64,000 nucleotides of DNA from Sva-07 sp963710625 (GTDB lineage Bacteria; Actinomycetota; Acidimicrobiia; Acidimicrobiales; Ilumatobacteraceae). The stretch is from positions 105,324 to 169,323 of the forward strand of contig CAVQBG010000016.1 in the NCBI GenBank assembly GCA_963710625.1, in the 5' to 3' direction. Positions 58,281 to 64,000 of the stretch are shown here, in pieces; the stretch's first letter is position 1; each line of letters starts with the position of its first letter. The translations under genes were made by a program, and so were the position numbers. The notes beneath the pieces are model-generated. The model was given only the letters and a program-made list of their open reading frames with translations. It was not told where the DNA came from and searched no databases.

Positions 58281-58322
58281 GCGATGAGCGAACGCCCCGG
58301 ATGCAGCGATCTCGCTCATCGC
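58281..58322. terminator. Bidirectional hairpin between convergent genes
   Basis: GCGATGAGCGA (58281-58291) pairs perfectly with TCGCTCATCGC (58312-58322). It lies between the MFS gene and yaaA. Confidence 0.6.
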
Positions 58323-58326
58323 TCGC

Positions 58327-59013
58327 TCACAGGCGGGTGATCACCAGATCGAACTGGGGGTGCTGCCAGGTGTCGAGCGCGGCGACGCCGTCGGTGAGGA
58401 TCGCACGGGCGAGCTCGCCCTTGGCCGCCTTGGCGAAGTGACCTCCGGGCTTACCGCTCGGGTCGACCAGCGTCAGCGACACGCCCTCGAGGCCCGTCAG
58501 GTCGAGTGCGGCTCGGTGTTCCTGGGGGAGGAGGTCGACGACGACGCGGCGCCGCGCGAGCCGTCGCAGCTCGCTGGTGAGGGCATCGCGCCACCAGGTC
58601 GAGAGCTTGCCGAGCGGTGCGAGGTTGGCGCCCATTTTCAGCCGGTAGTCGGGGACGGGATCGTCGGCGCGCACGAGTCCGAGCAGGCCTGACACCACGA
58701 GGATCCGACGCCGGGAGGCCGCCGGGAGCGACGCCGGATCGAGGTGATCCCACACCACCCCGGTGTAGCGCTGCCAGGCCGGCAATGTCATCGCTCCGAC
58801 GAGCGAGGTGTTGGCCGACTGGGCTCGCAGCAGGTGGTCGCCCTTCACGCCGAGCAGCTTCTCGTCGCCACCGTGCGCTGCGGCGAGCGCCTCGACCACG
58901 TCGAGTCGGTGCTCGGCCAGGCAGGGTCCCAGGCTGCCGCTGTCCGGTGACCACGCGGCCCGCCTCGCGTTGCCGCCTTCCGCCTTGCCCTCCGACGGGG
59001 GCAGGAGGAGCAT
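58327..59013 (-). CDS. yaaA: YaaA-family peroxide-stress protein
   Basis: A 228-residue YaaA (DUF328) protein. E. coli YaaA lowers free iron and limits damage during peroxide stress. Family motifs are LLLPPSEGKAEGG at the very start, YTGVVWDHLDPAS near residue 80, VSGLLGLVRADDPVPDYRLKMG near 107, VVVDLLPQEH near 155, and GGHFAKAAKGELARAIL near 195. ATG 59013 gives the typical N-terminus. It is divergent from a small ferredoxin gene; the gap contains GAACATTGTTC, a short palindrome of unknown meaning. Confidence 0.9.
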   Translation of the reverse strand: MLLLPPSEGKAEGGNARRAAWSPDSGSLGPCLAEHRLDVVEALAAAHGGDEKLLGVKGDHLLRAQSANTSLVGAMTLPAWQRYTGVVWDHLDPASLPAASRRRILVVSGLLGLVRADDPVPDYRLKMGANLAPLGKLSTWWRDALTSELRRLARRRVVVDLLPQEHRAALDLTGLEGVSLTLVDPSGKPGGHFAKAAKGELARAILTDGVAALDTWQHPQFDLVITRL

Positions 59014-59069
59014 TGGAACATTGTTCGAAAAAGTTGCCCGTTCGCTGGTCACGGCCCCACTCTGGCCTC

Positions 59070-59075
59070 TACAGT
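59070..59075 (+). promoter_or_regulatory. -10 box for a leaderless ferredoxin transcript
   Basis: TACAGT ends 7 bases before the ATG at 59083. Confidence 0.5.
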
Positions 59076-59082
59076 CGAAAAC

Positions 59083-59283
59083 ATGCGTGTACACCTCGAT
59101 GCAGAGAAGTGCCAGGGCCACAACCGCTGCTATGCGTTGGCGCCGGAATTGTTCGACGTCGACGACTACGGCCAGGCGATGTTGCTCGTCGAGGGCGACG
59201 TGCCCGCCGACCTGCAGGAGAAGGCCCGCCTGGCCGCTGCGAACTGTCCCGAGTACGCCATCACCATCACGGAGAACGGATGA
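59083..59283 (+). CDS. P450-associated [3Fe-4S]-type ferredoxin
   Basis: A 66-residue ferredoxin with CQGHNRC (C-x2-H-x2-C form) near residue 10 and ANCPEYAI near 54. The second Cys position of the usual cluster motif is His, as in actinobacterial P450 partner ferredoxins that bind [3Fe-4S] or altered [4Fe-4S] clusters. The P450 gene starts one base after its stop codon, so it is very probably the electron donor for that enzyme. Confidence 0.9.
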   Translation: MRVHLDAEKCQGHNRCYALAPELFDVDDYGQAMLLVEGDVPADLQEKARLAAANCPEYAITITENG

Positions 59284-59284
59284 C

Positions 59285-60667
59285 ATGACCGACACCCTCG
59301 ACGAGAACACGACCGGGCCGGACATCAGGATCGACCCGGAGACCGGCAACAAGATCATCACCTGGGATCGCAACGGCGAGACCATGGAGTTCATCGTCGG
59401 CAGCAAGCCCGAAGGCACCGATGTCTGGCAGCGGGTGCCGTACGACGCCGCCGATTACGGGCCGGTGGCCGACTTCGCGACCGACTTCGATCACGCCGAC
59501 CCCGCCTACAACCCCAACGCTCCCGAGGTGTGGAAGGCAGTCCGCGAAGGTGGGTGCCCCATCGCTCACTCCGATCGATACGGCGGCATGTGGGTGCCGT
59601 TGACGCACGACACCGTCCACGACGTCGCCTACGACACCGAGCATTTCTCGAGCCGTGCGGTCGTACCCGGCGTCGGGCGACCCGGTGACCGGGCGTTGCC
59701 AGCCCCGATCGGCCTCGCCCCGCCGATCACCAGCGATCCTCCCTTCCACGCCGTCGCCCGTCGACTGCTCCTGCCGGCGTTCGCGCCGAAGGTGATCGAG
59801 CCGTGGGAGTCCGAGGTCCGGCTGCTCTGCGAGCGGTTGCTGGACGAAATGGGAGAGATCACGCCCGGTGAGACCGTCATCGACGCTGCGGTCCAGTACG
59901 CGCAGCACATCCCGGTGAACGTGATCGGTCGGATGCTCGGCTTCCCGGAGAAGGACGAGGCGATGTTCCGAGAGATGGTCCATGAGGTCCTGGAGCGCAT
60001 CAACGAGGAGCCGGGTACGCGTCAGACGTCGAACGACTTCGGCGCCTACGTCCAGGAGCAGATCGCGGACCATCGTGAGAACCCTCGCGACGACCTCACG
60101 AACTTCCTGATGAACGTCGAACTCGACGGCAACAAGATCGCCGACGAAGTCGTCGAGGGCATGATCATCCTCCTGCTCGTCGCCGGTGTCGACACGACAT
60201 GGTCGGCGATCGGTTCGTCGCTGTGGCACCTCGCCCAGCACCCAGAGGATCACCAGCGCCTGCTGGACGACCCCGAGGTGATGACCTTCGCGCTCGAGGA
60301 GTTCCTGCGGGCGTATGCGCCCGTCACGATGGGCCGACTGGTGACGGAGGACGTCGACTTCCACGGCTGCCCGATGAAGAAGGACGACTGGGTGCTGCTG
60401 CCGTTCCCAGCGGCCAATCGCGATCCGCTGAAGTTCGAGGATCCCGACACCTTCGTCATCGACCGCGCGGAGAACCGGCACGCGGCGTTCGGTCTCGGTA
60501 TCCACCGCTGCGTGGGCTCCAACCTCGCCCGCCTGGAGCTCAAGGTCGCCATCGAGGAGTTCATCAAGCGCTTCCCGCGCTTCGAAATCGCCGGCGAGAC
60601 CAGGTGGAGTGTCGGCATGGTCCGCGGTCCTCGCGAGATCCCGGTCCGCATCCTCGAAACCGCCTGA
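59285..60667 (+). CDS. Cytochrome P450
   Basis: A 460-residue soluble bacterial P450. The I-helix oxygen motif is AGVDTTWSAIG near residue 303, ExxR is in EEFLRAY near 338, and the haem Cys409 lies in FGLGIHRCVGSNLARLELK. All three are standard. It hydroxylates an unknown small molecule with the ferredoxin encoded just upstream; a ferredoxin reductase is not in the window. About 60 residues precede the usual N-terminal region (IRIDPETGNKIITWDRNGE), which is longer than in many family members. A perfect hairpin repeat begins at its stop codon. Confidence 0.92.
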   Translation: MTDTLDENTTGPDIRIDPETGNKIITWDRNGETMEFIVGSKPEGTDVWQRVPYDAADYGPVADFATDFDHADPAYNPNAPEVWKAVREGGCPIAHSDRYGGMWVPLTHDTVHDVAYDTEHFSSRAVVPGVGRPGDRALPAPIGLAPPITSDPPFHAVARRLLLPAFAPKVIEPWESEVRLLCERLLDEMGEITPGETVIDAAVQYAQHIPVNVIGRMLGFPEKDEAMFREMVHEVLERINEEPGTRQTSNDFGAYVQEQIADHRENPRDDLTNFLMNVELDGNKIADEVVEGMIILLLVAGVDTTWSAIGSSLWHLAQHPEDHQRLLDDPEVMTFALEEFLRAYAPVTMGRLVTEDVDFHGCPMKKDDWVLLPFPAANRDPLKFEDPDTFVIDRAENRHAAFGLGIHRCVGSNLARLELKVAIEEFIKRFPRFEIAGETRWSVGMVRGPREIPVRILETA

Positions 60668-60697
60668 TTGCAGCAGGGGTCTGACCCCTGCTGCAAT
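60667..60697. repeat. Hairpin repeat sharing the family A core, copy 4
   Basis: ATTGCAGCAGGGGTC (60667-60681) is exactly complementary to 60683-60697 around one T. The core GGGGTCTGACCCC is that of family A, but the outer arms differ. It overlaps the P450 stop end and lies next to the crcB stop, so it can also end both transcripts. Confidence 0.7.
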
Positions 60698-61015
60698 TCA
60701 CACGAAGGTGCTGGCCAACGATGCGGCGGCGCACGTCGACATCACGGTGACGCCGGCGTAGACGGAGCCCCAGCGCCATCCGAGCGCGCGCGTCTCCATC
60801 GCGAACGACGAGAACGTCGTGAGCGCGCCGCAGAACCCGACGCCGAGGATCGTGCGCGCATCGACCGACAGGTCTGACGCGGCGACCGCTCCGAGCAGTC
60901 CTGCGCCGATCGAGTTGACCCACAGCAGCGACACCCAGGAGCACGCGTACTGCGCGACCGTGTGGCGTCCGACGGCGGCGAGGCCCGCCGCGAGCACGAA
61001 CAGCACGGGCGTCAC
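60698..61015 (-). CDS. crcB: Fluoride efflux protein CrcB/Fluc, subunit 2
   Basis: A 105-residue four-helix membrane protein of the CrcB/Fluc fluoride channel family. The pore motif is GFCGALTTFSSFAMET near residue 58, and the N-terminal GLAAVGRHTVAQ and middle VNSIGAGLLGAV are typical. Its start overlaps the stop of a second crcB (61012-61015), so they likely form a heterodimer, as is usual for paired crcB genes in actinobacteria. The stop lies next to a perfect hairpin repeat. Confidence 0.9.
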   Translation of the reverse strand: MTPVLFVLAAGLAAVGRHTVAQYACSWVSLLWVNSIGAGLLGAVAASDLSVDARTILGVGFCGALTTFSSFAMETRALGWRWGSVYAGVTVMSTCAAASLASTFV

Positions 61016-61446
61016 TCGCCGACCTCCACCGGGCGGTGGGCCACGAAGGTCGCGCCGACACCGGCGGCGAGTGTGACGGCGCCGTAGAGCACGGCGAGCG
61101 GGAGGCGTTCGGCATCGGCGAGGTCATTCAGCTCGACGGCCAGCGCGGAGAACGTGGTGAACCCGCCGAGCACACCGGTGACCACGAACGCCCAGGCGGT
61201 CGTGTCGCAGGCGAGGGTCCGTGCGGCGAGGCCGATCAGCAGACAGCCGACGACGTTGACGGTCAGGGTCGCCCACGACCACGTCGCCGGGAGGTGCGGC
61301 GAGCCGATCGCGTCCGCCAGTTCGGCCACACCCCACCGCCCTGCAGCGCCGACCGCTCCGCCGATCGCGATCGCTGCGACCGTCACCGGGGCGAAGGGGT
61401 GGGGGCGCTCGGCGAACTGCACCCCCCGTTCGTACCAAACGTTCAC
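61012..61446 (-). CDS. crcB: Fluoride efflux protein CrcB/Fluc, subunit 1
   Basis: A 144-residue CrcB protein. IAIGGAVGAAGRWGVAELAD, TLTVNVVGCLLIGLAA and TGVLGGFTTFSALAVEL (pore motif) are present. GTG 61446 is preferred because GGAGAG sits directly upstream; a longer form starting at GTG 61509 adds 21 residues without similarity. It is the first gene of a two-gene operon. I see no convincing fluoride riboswitch in its upstream region. Confidence 0.87.
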   Translation of the reverse strand: MNVWYERGVQFAERPHPFAPVTVAAIAIGGAVGAAGRWGVAELADAIGSPHLPATWSWATLTVNVVGCLLIGLAARTLACDTTAWAFVVTGVLGGFTTFSALAVELNDLADAERLPLAVLYGAVTLAAGVGATFVAHRPVEVGE

Positions 61447-61529
61447 CTCTCCGCCCGGCCTTTCGGGAGGAGGGCCGACGTCCGGAGGGTCACACCCGAT
61501 TCTCACCACGTGCGACCAGACTGTGCGGT

Positions 61530-62240
61530 GTGACGGACAACCAGGCCACCCGCATCCTCGTTGCCGAGGACGATCGGGCCGTGCGCGAGTCGCTCGTGCG
61601 GGCGCTGCAACTCGAGGGCTACACGGTCGCGTCGGCCAACAACGGCGCCGAGGCCCTCGAAGCGGTTCGCCAGTCGGAACCCGACGTGCTCCTGCTGGAC
61701 GTGTCGATGCCGATGGTCGACGGGCTCACGGTCTGCCGGGTGCTGCGCGCCGAGCAGAACCAGGTGCCGGTACTGATGCTCACGGCGCGCACCGAACCGA
61801 GCGACCGTGTCGCTGGGCTCGATGCCGGCGCCGACGACTACCTCGCCAAGCCCTACGACCTCGACGAGCTGCTGGCGCGCCTGCGGGCGTTGCTGCGTCG
61901 CTCCGGCTACACCGCGGACGGCATCGGGTCTCCCGACGGCGAACTCGTGCTCGGCGATCTCCGCCTCGACCCGTCCGGTCGGCGGGCGTTCCGCGGCGAG
62001 CGGGAGATCCAGTTGTCGAAGACCGAGTTCGATCTGCTCGCTCTGCTCGTGTCGAACCGCGGCATCGTGCTCGACCACTCCACGATCTACGACCGGATCT
62101 GGCACTACGACTTCGGACCGGATTCGAAGAACCTGGCGGTGTACATCGGCTACCTGCGTCGCAAGACCGAGGCCGACGGCGAACCCCGTGTGGTCCACAC
62201 CGTCCGCGGCGTGGGGTACACGGCGCGGATCGACGATTGA
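61530..62240 (+). CDS. OmpR-family response regulator, MprA-like
   Basis: A 236-residue regulator. The receiver has the acidic pair in VAEDDRAVRE, phospho-acceptor Asp57 in LLLDVSMPMVDG, a switch Thr in LMLTARTE and Lys near 108 in DDYLAKPYDL. The C-terminal winged helix has ELVLGDLRLDPSGRRAFRG, LSKTEFDLLALLVSNRG and VYIGYLRRKTEADG...HTVRGVGYTA, the OmpR/PhoB signature. It resembles mycobacterial MprA, the envelope-stress regulator. Its stop overlaps the kinase start (TGATG). Confidence 0.92.
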   Translation: MTDNQATRILVAEDDRAVRESLVRALQLEGYTVASANNGAEALEAVRQSEPDVLLLDVSMPMVDGLTVCRVLRAEQNQVPVLMLTARTEPSDRVAGLDAGADDYLAKPYDLDELLARLRALLRRSGYTADGIGSPDGELVLGDLRLDPSGRRAFRGEREIQLSKTEFDLLALLVSNRGIVLDHSTIYDRIWHYDFGPDSKNLAVYIGYLRRKTEADGEPRVVHTVRGVGYTARIDD

Positions 62241-63586
62241 TGGGCCTGCGCTGGAAGATCGCGCTGTCCCTGGCGACCGTCGCGTTGATCGCCACGTCGG
62301 CGGTCGGGCTGATCAGCTACCGCACGACGAGTGCACGACTGCTCGACGAGGTCGACCGATCGATCGTGCAGGCGTCGCAGCAGATGCTCGACCAGGCTCG
62401 TGACGACCGCATCCGTGTGCCGAGTCGGGGCCTGCTCGAGGTCTATTGGGTCCGCGTCCTCGCAGCCGACGGCTCGGTGGCGGCGACGTCGTTTCCCGAC
62501 GACGTCGCGGTCGAGCCGGCAGCAGACGCGGTCATCGGTGAGACGCGCGGATTCGATCGCGCCACGATCAGCGTCGACGGGGGCGAGGCGCGCATCCACA
62601 CGATCGGGCTGCCCAACGGCGCGGTCCAGATCGGTCGCTCGCTCGACGAGGTCGACAGCGTGCTCGACGACCTCCGTCGGCGGACCCTGTTGCTCGTCAT
62701 CGCGGTCTCGGTGGCAGCGGCGCTCGTCGGATGGCTGATCGCCGGCACCGTGGCCGCCCCGATGAGCCGCCTGACCAAGGCTGCCGAAGACGTCGGCGCA
62801 TCCGGGCGCCTCGACGTGGAGGTGCCGGGCACCGGGACCGACGAGGTGGGCCGGCTGGGCGCGGCCTTCCGGTACATGCTCGGTGCGCTCGCTGTGTCGC
62901 GTGCCGAACAACAACGTCTGGTACAGGACGCCGGCCACGAACTGCGCACGCCGTTGACCAGTCTGAAGACCAATCTGTCGGTGCTCCGCCGCCACCCGGA
63001 GATGACGACCGAGATGCGCGACGGGGTGCTCGACGACCTCGATTCGGAGGTCACCGAGCTGACCGACCTCGTCAACGAGCTCGTCGCGGCTGCATCCGGT
63101 GACCTGGAGGAACAGCCGAACGAGCGCATCGATCTCCCGTCGCTGGCGGTGGACGTCGCGGAGCGAGTGGGCCGTCGGCGATCACGCGACATCGTCGTCG
63201 AGGTCCGCGCTTCGGCCGTGGTCGATGCTCCCCGGTCGGCGCTCGACCGAGCGGTCACGAACCTCGTCGACAACGCCTGCAAGTTCGATCCGACCGGCGG
63301 ACCGATCGAGGTCGTCGTCGACGGGGGTGCGCTCGAGGTGCTCGACCGTGGCCCTGGAGTCACCGCTGGTGAGGAGGGGCGGATCTTCGATCGGTTCCAC
63401 CGATCGGAGTCGGCTCGTTCGATGCCCGGGTCGGGCCTGGGTCTGTCGATCGTGCGCGACGTGATCGTGCGGGCCGGGGGCACGGTCAACGCACGCCAGC
63501 GCGATGGTGGCGGCGCTGCGATCGGCTTCACGCTCCCGGTGTCGCCGCAGTGGCCGGCGGCCGCCGAGCCACCGGCGGACGTCTGA
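62240..63586 (+). CDS. HAMP-domain sensor histidine kinase, MprB-like
   Basis: A 448-residue membrane kinase. Helix 1 is at residues ~5-27 and helix 2 at ~150-175 (LLLVIAVSVAAALVGWLIAGTVA), with an extracytoplasmic domain between. A HAMP linker (PMSRLTKAAEDVGASGRLD) precedes the HisKA domain with His233 in QDAGHELRTPLTSLKTNL. The HATPase has VTNLVDNACKFDP (N box), EVLDRGPGV (G1) and SMPGSGLGLSIVRDVI (G2). It is coupled to the MprA-like regulator upstream, forming one two-component system. The signal is unknown. Confidence 0.92.
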   Translation: MGLRWKIALSLATVALIATSAVGLISYRTTSARLLDEVDRSIVQASQQMLDQARDDRIRVPSRGLLEVYWVRVLAADGSVAATSFPDDVAVEPAADAVIGETRGFDRATISVDGGEARIHTIGLPNGAVQIGRSLDEVDSVLDDLRRRTLLLVIAVSVAAALVGWLIAGTVAAPMSRLTKAAEDVGASGRLDVEVPGTGTDEVGRLGAAFRYMLGALAVSRAEQQRLVQDAGHELRTPLTSLKTNLSVLRRHPEMTTEMRDGVLDDLDSEVTELTDLVNELVAAASGDLEEQPNERIDLPSLAVDVAERVGRRRSRDIVVEVRASAVVDAPRSALDRAVTNLVDNACKFDPTGGPIEVVVDGGALEVLDRGPGVTAGEEGRIFDRFHRSESARSMPGSGLGLSIVRDVIVRAGGTVNARQRDGGGAAIGFTLPVSPQWPAAAEPPADV

Positions 63587-63598
63587 CTTCACCGCCGA

Positions 63599-63604
63599 TA
63601 CGGT
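63599..63604 (+). promoter_or_regulatory. -10 box for a leaderless transcript
   Basis: TACGGT ends 6 bases before the ATG at 63611. Confidence 0.47.
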
Positions 63605-63610
63605 GGCCGC

Positions 63611-63997
63611 ATGAATCCGGGGGTCGAGCGGTTTCCGATCCGGTTCACCGGTGCGAACAAGGCGATGGTGGTGCTCGGCCTGACGTCGGGGAACTCGTAC
63701 GTTGACGTGTCCGCCACCGACCTGGTGGTCCGGCTCGGCTGGGCGTTCCGTGCAACCGTGCCCCGCTCGTCGGTGCAGTCGGTCGCTCCTGATCATGACA
63801 GGGTCTGGGGCTGGGGTGCCCACGGCTGGAACGGCCGGTGGCTGGTCAACGGCTCGTCCTCGGGCATCGTTCGCATCGAACTCGAACCGGCCGGACGCGC
63901 CCGCGTCGCCGGGTTTGCGGTCTCGCTGCGCGAGCTGCGGGTGTCGGTCGACGACCCCGCCGGACTCGAACGGGCGCTCGCTCCGATCACCGGGTGA
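63611..63997 (+). CDS. Small protein of unknown function
   Basis: A 128-residue soluble protein that I recognise only as a conserved-looking actinobacterial hypothetical. It appears all-beta in its first two-thirds (FPIRFTGANKAMVVLGLTSG, DLVVRLGWAFRATVPRSSVQSV), with a Trp/Gly-rich segment (DRVWGWGAHGWNGRWLVNG) that could form a membrane-contacting or ligand-binding loop, and a C-terminal RELRVSVDDPAGLERAL helix. There is no signal peptide or membrane helix. It stands 24 bases after the MprB-like kinase but has its own -10-like box, so it may be expressed independently. Its function is not inferable here. Confidence 0.65.
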   Translation: MNPGVERFPIRFTGANKAMVVLGLTSGNSYVDVSATDLVVRLGWAFRATVPRSSVQSVAPDHDRVWGWGAHGWNGRWLVNGSSSGIVRIELEPAGRARVAGFAVSLRELRVSVDDPAGLERALAPITG

Positions 63998-64000
63998 GCC

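Noticed and set aside
59014..59040. GAACATTGTTC as a LexA/SOS box between yaaA and the ferredoxin
   Set aside because: The half sites are spaced by three bases and the usual actinobacterial SOS box has four between GAAC and GTTC; the arms also do not extend.
61447..61529. Possible fluoride riboswitch before crcB
   Set aside because: The region was read for the conserved crcB-motif stems and the GAUG element; nothing aligned convincingly.
1..64000. tRNA, rRNA, transposase or prophage genes
   Set aside because: None recognised on reading; no cloverleaf-like blocks, integrase or phage structural motifs stood out. A covariance-model scan would be needed to exclude a small RNA.

Overview
The window is very GC-rich and gene-dense, with many stop/start overlaps (ATGA, GTGA, TGATG). 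Its gene set (DevR/DevS-type regulators, mycofactocin genes, a mycothiol-type isomerase fold, many TANNNT boxes placed directly before start codons) points to an actinobacterium. The mix resembles the Acidimicrobiia/Ilumatobacter group; that placement is an inference from gene content, not a computed result. I see no rRNA, tRNA, CRISPR array, prophage or transposase gene, and no gene-free stretch longer than about 300 bases once starts are corrected.

Region by region: 1-6830 is a dormancy/redox-stress island with a DevR-like regulator (cut by the window edge), a DevS-like PAS kinase, three universal stress proteins, D-lactate dehydrogenase, a PNPOx-like flavoprotein and a beta-CASP metallo-beta-lactamase RNase. 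A good match to the mycobacterial DosR box lies in the divergent promoter at 2368-2382. 6864-10608 holds a thiolase/Zn-ribbon pair, a 4HBT thioesterase, YbaK and an M48 protease. 10765-18844 carries a TPR/HD-GYP protein, a TetR/ferredoxin pair around a perfect 28-base operator, an esterase, Lgt, and a coupled cluster of membrane P/T-rich protein, single receiver, NarL-type kinase and LuxR regulator. 18855-24636 has GH36 alpha-galactosidase, an AlkD-like protein, DUF1992 and two divergent citrate synthases, one fused to a DNA-binding HTH, with operator-like repeats between them. 24760-28848 is gatCAB plus an SDR. 28886-36575 contains acyl-CoA dehydrogenase, a frameshifted antiporter, hydrolase-OsmC, DinB, YihY, a frameshifted uracil-DNA glycosylase and D-cysteine desulfhydrase.

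36587-43217 has a 2-oxoglutarate oxygenase, a secreted cell-wall protein, ROK kinase, a membrane acyltransferase-like protein coupled to a racemase-like protein, and DUF4395. 43183-49157 is a minus-strand operon, in transcription order DedA, EtfA/FixB, FixC, FixX, EtfB/FixA, MftE, MftF. It ties mycofactocin maturation and decoration genes to an electron-transfer-flavoprotein/quinone branch; mftA-D are not in the window. 49216-55727 has an MDMPI-fold protein coupled to a GH3 beta-glucosidase, then an OYE-type mycofactocin-system oxidoreductase divergent from an SDR. 55737-63997 has an orphan DNA methyltransferase with an extra C-terminal domain, an MFS transporter, YaaA, a ferredoxin/P450 pair, two coupled crcB genes, an MprAB-like two-component system and a small conserved protein.

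Two families of dispersed hairpin repeats occur between genes (core GGGGTCWGACCCC at 13531, 52621, 52708 and 60667; a CGTTTGCG/CGCAAACG family at 8103 and 54739). Three genes (nhaP-like, ung, and the gatB leader) appear broken or displaced by single-base shifts, which suggests either assembly errors or recent decay.
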